Positions 36,510 through 45,928 of a DNA stretch of 64,000 bases are shown piece by piece. The notes beneath the pieces were generated by a model. The model was not told the origin of the DNA, made no database searches, and saw only the letters and a list, made by a program, of their open reading frames with translations. The first letter of the stretch is position 1. Each line of letters opens with the position of its first letter. The DNA comes from Gemmatimonadota bacterium (GTDB lineage Bacteria; Gemmatimonadota; Gemmatimonadetes; Longimicrobiales; Gaopeijiaceae). The stretch covers positions 62,001 to 126,000 of the forward strand of contig JADFSR010000006.1 in the NCBI GenBank assembly GCA_022560615.1, in the 5' to 3' direction. The position numbers and the translations under genes were made by a program.

Positions 36510-37568
36510 CTATGCGGCCTTCCGGAGCTTCTTGAGGTCCCTGAACCGGATCAATCGCTGATTGTCCTCGTCCCACAAGGAGAGGTTGATCAGCTTCAGC
36601 GTATCGCGAAAGCGCACCTTGGTCACGACGTGGAACTCTTCGTTCTCGTCGTGCGCTTGCTGTAGCTTGTAGTTCGGAATCCGCGCGCTCATGTGGTGCA
36701 CATGGTGCACGCCGATGTTCCCCGTAATCCACTGCAGAGGTGCGGGCAGCACGAGGTACGAGCTCCCGAGCAGCGAAGCGTCGTAGTAGTCCCAGCCCTC
36801 ATGCCAGTGCCAGTACGTCTCTTCGAACTGGTGCTGCACGTAGAACATCCAGACGCCCAGCGTGGAGGCGATCAGCGTCACCGGAAGTTGAACCATCAGG
36901 AAATTTACGATCCCGATGGTGAGCCACATCACGGCGACGACCATCACGATCGCGACGTTGGTCCACCAAACGCTTCGCCACGCCTGCTTCCACTCCTTCG
37001 GTGCGTCCGTCGGGTAGCGGTGCTTGAGCAGGAACTGGTACGCGGGCCCTAGGCCAAAGAGCACGACAGGGTGCCGATAGATTCGGTACTGGAGTCTCTG
37101 CAGCCGGGTCAGCTCGTAGTACTCGCGCACGGTGAGCGTGTCGACGTCCCCGAAGCCGCGGAAGTCCAGATCGCCCGAATGAGCGTGGTGGTACGCGTGC
37201 GTCTTTCGCCAGTAGTCGTAGGGCGTCAGCAGCAGTGTCCCGATCACGCGCCCGAGCCAATCCCTCACCCGCCGGGACTTGAAGAAGTTTCCGTGTCCGC
37301 AGTCGTGCTGGATGATGAAGAGGCGGATCAGAAAGCCTGCGGTCGGAACCGCGAGCGCGAGCGTCAGCCAATAGCTGTACTCGAGGCTGCGCAGCATCGA
37401 GTACCACAAAATCACGAACGGGATCGCGGAGGTGAGCAGTTGTGTGACGCTCCGCTTGGTGTCCGCGCCCCAATACGGCTTCAGGATGCGATTCCATTGC
37501 TCGATCTTTGCACGATCGGGCTTGGCATGATGAATCGCGGAACTGCGCTTCTCAGACGAGATCTTCAG
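36510..37568 (-). CDS. Membrane fatty acid desaturase-type diiron enzyme
   Basis: 352 residues if the start is CTG 37568. The three histidine boxes are present: HDCGHGNFF (HxxxH-type), KTHAYHHAHSGDLD (HxxHH) and the late NIGVHHVHHMSA. Hydrophobic segments flank them. It introduces double bonds or hydroxylates lipids in the membrane using O2. Residues upstream of GTG 37415 (RAKIEQWNRILKPYWGADT) still look like the family N-terminus. The frame offers no ATG, GTG or TTG upstream of that; CTG 37568 has AGGAG 7 nt before it. Confidence 0.87.
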   Translation of the reverse strand: MKISSEKRSSAIHHAKPDRAKIEQWNRILKPYWGADTKRSVTQLLTSAIPFVILWYSMLRSLEYSYWLTLALAVPTAGFLIRLFIIQHDCGHGNFFKSRRVRDWLGRVIGTLLLTPYDYWRKTHAYHHAHSGDLDFRGFGDVDTLTVREYYELTRLQRLQYRIYRHPVVLFGLGPAYQFLLKHRYPTDAPKEWKQAWRSVWWTNVAIVMVVAVMWLTIGIVNFLMVQLPVTLIASTLGVWMFYVQHQFEETYWHWHEGWDYYDASLLGSSYLVLPAPLQWITGNIGVHHVHHMSARIPNYKLQQAHDENEEFHVVTKVRFRDTLKLINLSLWDEDNQRLIRFRDLKKLRKAA

Positions 37569-37669
37569 ACGGTCACTCCTGCCTTTTTCTCACAGATGGA
37601 CTGCTACGCTGTTCATTTCTCCTCGTTTGAACAAGGCCGATGGGTCACGAGCGTCCGACTCGGGCTCGC

Positions 37670-40195
37670 TCAATTCCCCTCCAGGATGTTCGCGACTTCT
37701 GTCCGCACGTCTCGCAGGTGGATGCGCGTCATGCCATCGCCGGCGTTCGGCATAGCGTCGCCGATCGCGCCGTCGAGGTCCTCGAGCGTGGCCCGCATGA
37801 CAGCTCGGATGTCCGATGTCCATGTCGCCGGCACTGGGTTGTTCGACCGGGTCAGCTCGGCTTCCGTCGGGTTGAGGCGGTTGTCGACGGACTCCAGGAA
37901 CGCACGCTGCACGTTTCGTCGGTACGTATTGATGCGCACGGACCGGTCGTCCAGCTCCGACCAGATGCCGTCCACGAGATCGCTCATCAGGTCGGCGATC
38001 GAATACTGCTCATCCGCGCGGTCAGCCATCGCCTCGAATTCGATCAACCTCTCCAGCTTGGACTGACCCAGAAGGCTGTTCAGAACACGGTTCTGCTGCG
38101 TGCGAAAGCGCGCCACCACTCCCGTCGGCTCGATCCTGCGCAGGATGTCCTCATCGAGGAACATCTCAGGGACGTGGAACGCCGTGCTGTTGAGGTAGTC
38201 GACCGCCTCACGCTGCCGCGACTTCGCGACCGGCTCGAAGCGGGGCCCGGTCCCGTATTTCTCCTGGCTTTGGGCGCCACCGACGATCGCGGTGACGTGG
38301 CCCATGTAACGACCCCACTGACTCACTGCCTGCCCGTAGAGCGTCTCGAGCTCGGCGTAGCTCTCTCCAGGCTTCTCGGTGACCTCGAGCATCATGTCCA
38401 TGACGCGCCCGAGGTTCAACATGCCGTATGTGGTGGACTTCACGGCGTCGGCGTCGCCGACCGCTTCGGTCAACGCCTCCGGGTCGGAGCCGGCCGCATC
38501 CGAGGTAGTGAAGCGGAGCCACGGGAACTTGTCCTGCTCGCGGGCCCACTCGTCGAGCGTTGCAAGCTCCTCGTCCGGCGTCTCCGCTCCCGGAATCGGT
38601 GCGTAGCCCCAATGCAGCGCGAACTGGTCGTACGGCCCCACTTTCGGGATGAGGTATTCGAGCGGGATGTTGTCCTCTGGTTGCGCGACGTAGTTGAAGC
38701 GGGAGTAGTCCATGAGCGTAGCGACGTGGCTGCCTCCCATGCGTTCGAGGAAGGACACGCTGCGTACGGAGTCGGCGGGGTACATCGCCGACGCTTTCAT
38801 GTTGTGCGGGAAGCCGATCGAGTGACCGATCTCGTGCGAGACCACGTACTCGACGAGCCTGCCCATCAAGGAGTCCGGCAGGGGCAGCGACTGGGCCCGC
38901 TCATCCAGCGGACCCACCTGGATGAAGTACCAGTTCTTCTGCAGCTCCATGATGTTGTGGTACATGTTGACCTCCCCCTTCAGGATCTGCCCTGAACGGG
39001 GGTCGACGACCTGTCCGCCGGTCGCGTTCGCGACCGTCGAGGGACGCCAGTAGATCGCCGAGTTGCGCGCGTCGTACAGTGAGAAGCTCGGGTCCTCCTC
39101 GGGCGTCGGCGCGATGCGGCCGAAGATCGCGTTGCTGAAGCCCGCCGCCTCGAACACAGGTTGCCACGCCTCGACTCCGGAAACGATCCACGGCTTGAGC
39201 CAGTCCGGCGTCGCGGGATCGATCCAGTATGTGATCGGTTGCACCGGGTCCGAAATCGCCGCGTTCGGGTTCTGCTTCTCCAGCCTGAAGCGGTGGATGA
39301 ACCGTACCTGCTCAAGCCGGTTGTCCGGCCGCGTGAAGTCGTAGGAACGGCTCGAGTTGAAGCCCACGCGGTCGTCGTGCCAGCGCGGCATCATCGGCTC
39401 GTCGGGCAGGCGGGCCATGCTGAACAACTTCTTCACGGTCTGAGACCGGCTCTCGTTCCCGCCCCGCCCCCCGCGGCCGCCGCCGGGGGGGCCACCACGA
39501 CCGCGCGCTCCGCCGGCAGTGCCCGAACCGCTTTGGGTGACCTGGACGTTCACGGCGTCGTCGAACGACCAGGAATCCTCGACCCAACTGCGCCCACGGT
39601 TCAGTCCGTCGATCGGCCCGAACTCGGGGATGCTGGACAGGAAGAGGTCGGAGACGTCGATGACGGCTGCGCTGTCTGCTCCGTACGCTTCAACGTCGAA
39701 GGTCGCGAGCACCGGACCCTTCCGAAAACCGGAAACGGCGCCCCAGACCGCAGCACTCTCGTCGGCGATGACGTCGTACTCCTTCTCGCGCAGGATGACC
39801 CGATCCTTGTTCCTCTCCCACTGAACGATGAGCCTCGGGCCACCGCCGAAGAACGAGCTCGGACTCTGCAGCGTCGACTCTATGGTGCGCTGAATCAGCA
39901 ACATCTCCTTGCCGAGCTCCACGGCCGGAATCTCGAAGAAGAGGTCGCCGTCCACTTCGTGCACGTCGAACATGCCGGGCTTCGTAACGGCATCCTCGGT
40001 GATGACTTCCGAATACTCCTTCGGACCGCCGGAGTCATCTTCGTCGTCGCTGTCACCACCGCCTCGGCCGCCGGGACCGCCCCCACGCTGCTGGGGGGCC
40101 AGCACGGGAGCCGCGAACGCCGATACCGCCTGAGGGATCAACATCGGGAAGAGTGCTACGAGCGCGATCGTAAGAAAACCGGTCAGTCGTTTCAT
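37670..40195 (-). CDS. Secreted zinc metalloprotease of the DUF5117/DUF5118 type
   Basis: 841 residues from ATG 40195, with a signal peptide ending near AFAAPVLA. The middle contains the HEIGHSIGFPHN zinc site (H454, E455, H458), the HExxHxxGxxHN pattern of metzincin-like enzymes, followed by a methionine-turn-like LMDYSRFNYVAQPEDNI. Two strange low-complexity regions occur: a GGGPGGRGGGDSDDEDDSG tract just after the signal peptide and a GGARGRGGPPGGGRGGRGG loop within the DUF5117-like domain. It would be an outer-membrane or extracellular protease. The substrate is unknown. Confidence 0.87.
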   Translation of the reverse strand: MKRLTGFLTIALVALFPMLIPQAVSAFAAPVLAPQQRGGGPGGRGGGDSDDEDDSGGPKEYSEVITEDAVTKPGMFDVHEVDGDLFFEIPAVELGKEMLLIQRTIESTLQSPSSFFGGGPRLIVQWERNKDRVILREKEYDVIADESAAVWGAVSGFRKGPVLATFDVEAYGADSAAVIDVSDLFLSSIPEFGPIDGLNRGRSWVEDSWSFDDAVNVQVTQSGSGTAGGARGRGGPPGGGRGGRGGNESRSQTVKKLFSMARLPDEPMMPRWHDDRVGFNSSRSYDFTRPDNRLEQVRFIHRFRLEKQNPNAAISDPVQPITYWIDPATPDWLKPWIVSGVEAWQPVFEAAGFSNAIFGRIAPTPEEDPSFSLYDARNSAIYWRPSTVANATGGQVVDPRSGQILKGEVNMYHNIMELQKNWYFIQVGPLDERAQSLPLPDSLMGRLVEYVVSHEIGHSIGFPHNMKASAMYPADSVRSVSFLERMGGSHVATLMDYSRFNYVAQPEDNIPLEYLIPKVGPYDQFALHWGYAPIPGAETPDEELATLDEWAREQDKFPWLRFTTSDAAGSDPEALTEAVGDADAVKSTTYGMLNLGRVMDMMLEVTEKPGESYAELETLYGQAVSQWGRYMGHVTAIVGGAQSQEKYGTGPRFEPVAKSRQREAVDYLNSTAFHVPEMFLDEDILRRIEPTGVVARFRTQQNRVLNSLLGQSKLERLIEFEAMADRADEQYSIADLMSDLVDGIWSELDDRSVRINTYRRNVQRAFLESVDNRLNPTEAELTRSNNPVPATWTSDIRAVMRATLEDLDGAIGDAMPNAGDGMTRIHLRDVRTEVANILEGN

Positions 40196-40241
40196 GCTAG
40201 GCCTGGTCGGAAGACGGCGAGCTACGCAGGGTAGGTGGCTG

Positions 40242-41414
40242 CTAGTCGCGCGACAATACGACAGCCACCCTCCACTCGGTGCTGTCGTACGCATCGATGA
40301 GCGCGACGATCCCAAGACGGGCAATCGCGCCCGCGTGTGAAGCAGGGTCTCCCTTGAAGAGGTCGGGCAGGTCGCCCGCTCCGGCGGGACTCGGCGCGAC
40401 GTACATCTGCCAGGCTCCCTCGTCGAGATACGCCTGCAACATGACGTGCGTGGGCGCGCTCTCGGGGATCAGCCAGGTATCATCAGCGGCCTGTTGCCAA
40501 CCGTCTCGATCCGCGATCTGCTCCATATCCTCACGATCCTCACGATCCTCACGGCCCGTCAGGTACGTGGACCCCTCCAGGCCCCGTAGCGCCTCCATGA
40601 CGTCGGTCTGGGCATGAAGCAACTCCTCAGGGGGCTTGTCGGCGAGCTCCCAGAGTCCTGGAGCGACGCGCGCACTCCCGACGGATTCGATTACGCCAGC
40701 GACGGCTGCGGGCGAGCAATCGGACCGATACCGATGCCCGGGCGCTCGGATCTCCAGATTGTCCTCGGCGGGGTGCAGGCCCCCGCCCGCGAAGATCCAC
40801 CGGTACGCCGCCGTGTCGGCGCTGCCGCACGCCGGACATGGGCGCATCGCATCGTCTCGGTACGCGACATGGAGCCCGCTCACGCTCGCCCGGGCCATCA
40901 CGTCGGCGCGCGACTCCGTCGCGCCGATCACCTGGCCCGACAGGATCACGTCGACCAAGCCCGGGGCGTCTTCGAGCGTGGAGTCCGCCACGTGCGCGGG
41001 GACGAGAACGCGTGCGATCCACCACTCGACGTCGTAGTCGGTGATCTCGCCGTGTCCGCACACGAGGCATCGCCACCCCTCGATCGGAGGGTCGGGGGGA
41101 TGGACCCACGCCGCCTCGAAGCGCTCGTCGGTCCGTTCGCATGCGAGCTGATAGACGCGCTCACCGAGGACGGCGAGCAATCGGTTCGCCCACGGTACCT
41201 GCATGCGTTCGAGCGCGTGGCCGTTGACGGGGTCGAGAACCAGATCGTTGAATGAGCCGATGCCGCCGTAGGCATCCAGCAAGGTGGGGTCGATGGGGCC
41301 GGTCTGCGCGTTCTCGAGGTGCCCGCGAGCCCATAGGAGCCAGCGGCCCTCGCCGCTGTACTCGAGTAGGCGGACGAGTCCGGCCAGCGCGAGTCCGGCG
41401 CGCGTCGCTCCCAT
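40242..41414 (-). CDS. DUF6966-like protein with two CxxC zinc-ribbon-like motifs
   Basis: 390 residues from ATG 41414. The N-terminal part contains LLWARGHLENAQTGPI and DAYGGIGSFNDLVLDPV, which resembles DUF6966. Two CxxC segments follow (RCLVCGHGEITDYDVE and RPCPACGSADTAAYR), perhaps zinc ribbons. Near residue 295 a REDREDREDM stretch comes from a 9-bp DNA repeat. The rest is unrecognised. It starts 2 bp after the ilvD stop and may be read from the ilvD transcript. Function unknown. Confidence 0.6.
   Translation of the reverse strand: MGATRAGLALAGLVRLLEYSGEGRWLLWARGHLENAQTGPIDPTLLDAYGGIGSFNDLVLDPVNGHALERMQVPWANRLLAVLGERVYQLACERTDERFEAAWVHPPDPPIEGWRCLVCGHGEITDYDVEWWIARVLVPAHVADSTLEDAPGLVDVILSGQVIGATESRADVMARASVSGLHVAYRDDAMRPCPACGSADTAAYRWIFAGGGLHPAEDNLEIRAPGHRYRSDCSPAAVAGVIESVGSARVAPGLWELADKPPEELLHAQTDVMEALRGLEGSTYLTGREDREDREDMEQIADRDGWQQAADDTWLIPESAPTHVMLQAYLDEGAWQMYVAPSPAGAGDLPDLFKGDPASHAGAIARLGIVALIDAYDSTEWRVAVVLSRD
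40527..40553. repeat. Three tandem copies of ATCCTCACG inside the DUF6966-like gene
   Basis: ATCCTCACG repeats perfectly three times (40527-40535, 40536-40544, 40545-40553). The unit is 9 bp, so it adds Arg-Glu-Asp triplets in frame. It is a microsatellite that could vary in length between strains without breaking the gene. Confidence 0.9.
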
Positions 41415-41416
41415 CG

Positions 41417-43093
41417 TCACGTGCCGATGGTGACCGCGCCTTCGGAAGCCGACGTGACGAGCCGTGCATACTTGGACAGCACTCCGTCCGGCAGAGGCTT
41501 GATGGGGGCCTGCCACTCCGAGATGCGAGTGCGGATCTCATCGGCGTTCAAGTCCAGAGAAACGGTGCCTTCGGCAAGATCGAGCGTGATCATGTCGCCG
41601 TCGCGCACCGCGGCGATGGGACCACCGTCCACGGCCTCGGGCGAGACATGTCCGGCCATGAGGCCGTGCGTGGCGCCCGAGAAGCGGCCGTCCGTCAGTA
41701 GCGCGACGGAGGAGCCGAGTCCTGCACCCGCGAGCGCGGCGGTCACCGCCAGCATCTCACGCATGCCCGGCCCACCGCGTGGCCCTTCGCATCGGATGAC
41801 GACGACGTCCCCTTCCTTGAAGCCACCCTCCTGAAACGCCTTGAAGGCGTCCTCTTCGCTGTCGAACACCCGAGCAGGACCTCGGTGGAACCCACGCTCG
41901 TGACCGGCGGCCTTCAGCACGCACCCGTCAGGGGCCAGGTTGCCGCGCAGAATGTAAAGGCCACCCCGGGCTTTCAGCGGGTTCTCGAATGGGCGCACGA
42001 CCTCCTGGCCAGGCGTCTCTCGGGCTCTGGCGACCTCTTCGGCGAGGGTACGCCCAGTGACGGTAGGTGCCTCACCAGCGACGCACCCTGCGTCGAGTAG
42101 CCGCCGAGTGACGAGCGCCACGCCGCCCGCGGCGTGCAGATCCGGCGCGTTGAATCGGCCCCATGGCTTCATGTCCGCGAGGACCGGAGTTCTCGCGCTG
42201 ATCCGAGCGAAGTCCTCGAGCGAGAATTCCACGCCGGCCTCGCGGGCGATCGCCAGCAAGTGGAGGACCGAGTTCGTGGACCCGCCGGTGGCCACGGCAA
42301 GCGCGACGCCATTCTCCAGTGCGGTCCGCGTGAGGAATTGCCGGGCCGTGAGGCCCGTCTCCACCAGATCGACCACCAGACGCCCGCACTCGCGCGCGAC
42401 GTCCATCTTCGCCGGGTCTGTCGCCGGAACCGATCCGCTCCCCATGGGCGAGATCCCCATCGCCTCGAAGACGGTTGCCATCGTGTTGGCGGTGAACTGC
42501 CCGCCGCAGGCTCCGGCTCCGGGGCAGGCGGCCTTCTCGATCGCCTTCAGCTCTTCTTCATCGATGCGCCCCGCCGCATGCGCGCCGACGGCCTCGAAGA
42601 CGTCCTGAATCGTCACGGGGCGGCCATTGTGCATCCCGGGCTGGATCGATCCCCCATACAGCATGAGGCTCGGCTGGTCCAGGCGTGCCAATGCCATCAC
42701 CGTGCCTGGGATCGTCTTGTCGCACCCCGAGAGCGCGACGACGCCGTCGAACAGGTAGCCGCGGCTCATGAGCTCGATGGAGTCGGCGATGACCTCACGG
42801 CTCACGAGCGAGGCCCGCATGCCGGACGTGCCCATCGTGATCCCATCCGAGACCGCGATCGTATTGAATTCGAGCGGCGTCCCGCCGGCCTCGCGGATAC
42901 CCTCGCGGACCCCGTCCGCCAGTCCGCGGAGGTGGATGTTGCAGGGCATCGCATCGGTCCAGGTATTCGCGATCCCGATGAGCGGACGCTCGAAGTCCTC
43001 GTCATCCAGACCCACGGCACGCAGCATCGCCCGCGCCGGGGCCCGCGCGGGTCCTTCGAGCAGCTGTCGGCTCCTCAGCAGGGGGAGCTTCAT
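41417..43093 (-). CDS. ilvD: Dihydroxy-acid dehydratase IlvD
   Basis: 558 residues. This Fe-S enzyme dehydrates 2,3-dihydroxy-isovalerate/-methylvalerate in branched-chain amino acid synthesis. Cluster cysteines are visible in LSGCDKTIPG and CPGAGACGGQFTANTM; other segments (PLIGIANTWTDAMPCNIHL, GGSTNSVLHLLAIA, GGPGMREMLAVTAALAG) are typical. Other ilv genes are absent from the window. It follows a 403-bp gap and is followed at 2 bp by the DUF6966-like gene. Confidence 0.96.
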   Translation of the reverse strand: MKLPLLRSRQLLEGPARAPARAMLRAVGLDDEDFERPLIGIANTWTDAMPCNIHLRGLADGVREGIREAGGTPLEFNTIAVSDGITMGTSGMRASLVSREVIADSIELMSRGYLFDGVVALSGCDKTIPGTVMALARLDQPSLMLYGGSIQPGMHNGRPVTIQDVFEAVGAHAAGRIDEEELKAIEKAACPGAGACGGQFTANTMATVFEAMGISPMGSGSVPATDPAKMDVARECGRLVVDLVETGLTARQFLTRTALENGVALAVATGGSTNSVLHLLAIAREAGVEFSLEDFARISARTPVLADMKPWGRFNAPDLHAAGGVALVTRRLLDAGCVAGEAPTVTGRTLAEEVARARETPGQEVVRPFENPLKARGGLYILRGNLAPDGCVLKAAGHERGFHRGPARVFDSEEDAFKAFQEGGFKEGDVVVIRCEGPRGGPGMREMLAVTAALAGAGLGSSVALLTDGRFSGATHGLMAGHVSPEAVDGGPIAAVRDGDMITLDLAEGTVSLDLNADEIRTRISEWQAPIKPLPDGVLSKYARLVTSASEGAVTIGT

Positions 43094-43496
43094 CGTTTCC
43101 TCCCTTGTTCTGAAGCTTCAGTGTGGGCTCGGGGACCGCTCGGCGCGAACCGCTCGGTCTCGAACTCGAGCTGGCGCACACCGGACAACGCCCGGCAGCC
43201 GCTTCGCTTGATTGGACGCCGCCTCCCGCTCCCTACTTACATAACAATCGGTCCAACTTGGTCTCTGCCCCTCACCCGAACCCGGAGCTAACTGGCCACC
43301 GGCCTCACGGCCCTGAGCCTGCGCGCCTTGAATCGTAGTCGGACGGTACGAGGGCACAGATGAATTTCTAGGTCGCAGGAGCCCACGCGGCTGAAACGAA
43401 GTCAGAGACCACGACGATCGTCGCCTTACCTTCGACCGCCGCGCTGCGGCGGGTAGGGGGAGCTGCGCGCTCTTGACTCCGAGGGCCTGATACGTG
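43094..43496. other. Gene-free region upstream of ilvD
   Basis: No coding signal with recognisable protein similarity is seen. An AT-richer patch (CTACTTACATAACAATCGG) at about 43235-43255 may hold the ilvD promoter, though no clear sigma-70 pair was found. A short GC-rich hairpin (CCGCCG-CGCTG-CGGCGG) around 43437-43453 could be a terminator for a leftward transcript or a leader structure. No T-box or leader-peptide pattern rich in Ile/Val/Leu codons was found. Confidence 0.4.
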
Positions 43497-44126
43497 TTAG
43501 GTGTCCGACCACCAGTAAGTTATCCCTACACCGACTCGGAGCCGCCGTCCGACGGCGCGTTCATCCGTGTCCCGACTACCGTCATTGAATGGCGGACTGA
43601 CCACCAGGGACCAAGTCGCCGAGGCACCAAGTCCGATCTGCAGTGATCGGGCCACCTCCCGCGAGAGTACGGCGGAGCCCCCGGCCAGAAAGCCACTCGC
43701 AGGCTCTTGGTAGATGCCTCGATGGACCCATGTGTACCCGGCGACAGGACCCACGCCGAGGTGCCACTTCCCCCTCGCCCATGCTCGAGACATATCCAGA
43801 ATGAGGTCCCATGTCTTGGCCGAAGTCTCTGCCAACTCGTCCGCATGATGCCCGCGGAGTAGAACAATGCTGAAGACGTATCGGTTATCGAACTCCACCC
43901 CCGCTTCAAGCCCCAACGCCACCCCATTCGCGAGTCCCTCGAAGAGCTCCTCTCCGACCGAGGCTATCGCCTGGGACCGCACTCCCAAGAAGAAGGCAGT
44001 CACTTCTCTCACTTCCACTTCGGTCGCCACCGATGCGGTATTTGGAACGGGCGTCTGTGCCGCGAGGCCGCTCACCCACGCAATCGCTAGCAGCCCGACA
44101 AGGCCACCTCTTTGAGCTCCCACCAC
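43497..44126 (-). CDS. Secreted beta-rich protein, probably an outer-membrane barrel
   Basis: 209 residues with a signal peptide (LVGLLAIAWVSGLAAQTP). The remainder alternates polar/hydrophobic residues in strands, with a terminal aromatic-rich LRVGVGITYWWSD resembling a porin-like barrel end (Trp/Tyr near the C-terminus). No family is recognised. The ATG at 44126 is used, with no strong ribosome binding site. Confidence 0.6.
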   Translation of the reverse strand: MVGAQRGGLVGLLAIAWVSGLAAQTPVPNTASVATEVEVREVTAFFLGVRSQAIASVGEELFEGLANGVALGLEAGVEFDNRYVFSIVLLRGHHADELAETSAKTWDLILDMSRAWARGKWHLGVGPVAGYTWVHRGIYQEPASGFLAGGSAVLSREVARSLQIGLGASATWSLVVSPPFNDGSRDTDERAVGRRLRVGVGITYWWSDT

Positions 44127-44496
44127 ACCGCCACTTCAGAGGACACATGACGTCTCGCGATTCTGGGGGACAAGAATGGTGACCACGCGCGTAGCGCGCG
44201 ACCCTTATGCCGACTCGCGACCGCAGCATCGCCTGTCATATGGGTGCGCCCCCGCCAGCCCCTTTGTGGCCAAGTCCTTCCTGCGGAGCGGCTTGATCCT
44301 CTTCAGGTCCACCCTTGTCTCCCGCTGCGCGCGAAAGAGGTCCCACCGGAGTTGGTGACGACAGTATGTTTGCCTTGCCTGCCTGATTATATCGGCGCTA
44401 GGCCGTCTAACGACTTTGGAATTCTGCTGCCGGACCAGCCTGCCCACCCAAGATCGCGAGCTGCAAGGCGAGTGATCTGGATCGCAATGCTGATCT
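44127..44496. other. Gene-free accessory region
   Basis: I see no supported gene. A reading frame on the minus strand gives an Arg-rich peptide (e.g. RWDLFRAQRETRVDLKRIK) without similarity that I recognise; it could be a decayed coding remnant. A small CGCGC-GTA-GCGCG palindrome lies near 44188-44200. Confidence 0.35.
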
Positions 44497-45601
44497 CTAC
44501 CCACCCTTCTTCCAGGCCTCGATCAAGGACGACAGAGGGAGCCCCGCACCACGGTCTGTCCACACCGCGATCACGCCGCACCGCGCGTCAGAGCCACTGA
44601 ATTCCCCCGGAACAGAAGCAGCTCCCGCATACCCCTCGATCAACGCGACGTCCATCGTTTCGACCCGCTTGATGCCGTCGAACGATCCAACTTTCATCCC
44701 GTCGAGGTAGAACGTCGGCGAGCACCAGCCCTGTCCGAAGCTAAACGCATCTCTGAAGACGGGCTGCGTTCCACCGATCATTCGAATACTGGGTAGAGTG
44801 CGCACGAGCGACGACATAGGCGGTGATCCACGAACGGAGATCTCTTCTGCCGTGACAAAGGACCCGAAGCCGAGGCGAACTCGATGTCGGAGGTCGTAGA
44901 GATCGATTAGACCCCTTCTGGGAAGGGCGAATACCACGATCGGATCCAACTCGATCGGGCGTACACCCAAGGTGACATCCAAGAAGATTCCCGGACCCTC
45001 TACCAACGTGATGTCGGTGTCGAGGACCTCGTATCCAAGCTGCTCCACCCGGATGGAGTGCCGACCGACAGGCACAGACGAGAACTCGAAGACGCCGGTG
45101 GAGCCCGCCACGGCAACATCGGTCCCGTCTAGGATGATCCTCGTCCCTGGGATCGGCGCGCCGCTCAGGTCATCGAGAACTCGACCGAAAACGGGACTCG
45201 TCGATCCAGCGGGATCGGGCACGTCAGCGGCGCGGGAAGCTGGCACCAGCTCGAGGAGGGCGGACTCGTCCTGAGACTCGCGCAAAGCCACGGCGACCGG
45301 GGAGGAGGAAATAGCCCGAGGCTCGAGCAAGGAGGGTAGCAGTGCCGTCGCCGCGAAGCCGGAGCTCGAACCTCCCGTCTCTTCCGCTCCGTACTTCATC
45401 GAGCACCGTCATCTCTGCACTGAGCAACGAGACAATGGCGCCCTCTATGGGGCCGCGGGACTGGCTGTCGAACACCAATCCTCGGACGACTTGGGCGGAC
45501 ACTGGGCAAGGCGACAGTCGGGCCAGACTCAGCATGATGATGCACACGACGGATCGCTGCACTCGCTGCGGGTCGATCTGCCAAGACTCCATGCTCATCA
45601 T
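44497..45601 (-). pseudogene. Frameshifted carboxypeptidase-regulatory/TonB-plug-like secreted protein
   Basis: The ATG at 45601 starts a signal-peptide protein (VVCIIMLSLARLSPCPVSA) whose first domain (VRGLVFDSQSRGPIEGAIVS and GRFELRLRGDGTATLL) is a carboxypeptidase regulatory-like domain. Near 45299-45313 the frame changes by one base in a TTTCCTCCTCCCC run. The other frame continues with SSPVAVALRESQDESALLEL, a second regulatory domain (SPVFGRVLDDLSGAPIPGTR) and a plug-like ISVRGSPPMSSLVRTLPSIR, ending with a TonB-plug-style WCSPTFYLDGMKVGSFDGI. A beta-barrel is absent. This may be a natural pseudogene, a slippage-regulated gene or a sequencing error. Confidence 0.7.
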
Positions 45602-45645
45602 ACGACGCAGTCCATGTTCACCCCTGTTAGAGAGCAACTTGGCTA

Positions 45646-45671
45646 TGATATCGTAATGTGATATCGTTATG
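45646..45671. promoter_or_regulatory. Tandem 13-bp operator-like repeat before hicA
   Basis: TGATATCGTAATG (45646-45658) is followed immediately by TGATATCGTTATG (45659-45671), one mismatch, ending 2 bp before the hicA GTG. Each copy contains the palindrome GATATC. The location fits a site bound by HicB in auto-repression, and it overlaps the divergent upstream region of the TonB-plug-like gene (start 45601). Confidence 0.7.
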
Positions 45672-45673
45672 AA

Positions 45674-45928
45674 GTGAACGCAACTCAGCGCAAGACATTC
45701 CAGTGCATCTTCGGAAGGCCCACACGGGCTGACGTTCGCTGGTCCAGCATCGAGGGACTGGTCAGGGCGTTGGGGGGCGAAGTCACCGAGGGTCGTGGTT
45801 CTCGGGTCCGATTCCGACTCGGAGACCGCGTGGCGACTTTCCACGGACCACACCCTAAGCGGGTCACCGGGAAAGCGACTCTCGAGGACGTCAGACGTTT
45901 CTTGGAGAATGCGGGAGTCCGGCCATGA
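45674..45928 (+). CDS. hicA: HicA-type mRNA-interferase toxin
   Basis: 84 residues in the HicA family. The start is GTG, because the ATG at 45669 is followed by an in-frame stop. The conserved WSSIEGLVRALGGEV, GRGSRVRFRLGDRVATFHG, HPKRVTGKATLEDVRRF and LENAGVRP form the double-stranded-RNA-binding-like fold with the family His in FHGPHP. Its stop overlaps the hicB start by ATGA. It would cleave mRNA when free of HicB. Confidence 0.92.
   Translation: MNATQRKTFQCIFGRPTRADVRWSSIEGLVRALGGEVTEGRGSRVRFRLGDRVATFHGPHPKRVTGKATLEDVRRFLENAGVRP

Noticed and set aside
43437-43453. Leader attenuator of ilvD
   Set aside because: A GC hairpin is present, but there is no leader peptide rich in branched-chain codons, no T-box pattern and no alternative pairing visible.
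44205-44504. Possible small gene in the 44.1-44.5 kb gap
   Set aside because: Arg-rich, no recognised domain, no ribosome binding site; coding potential not supported.
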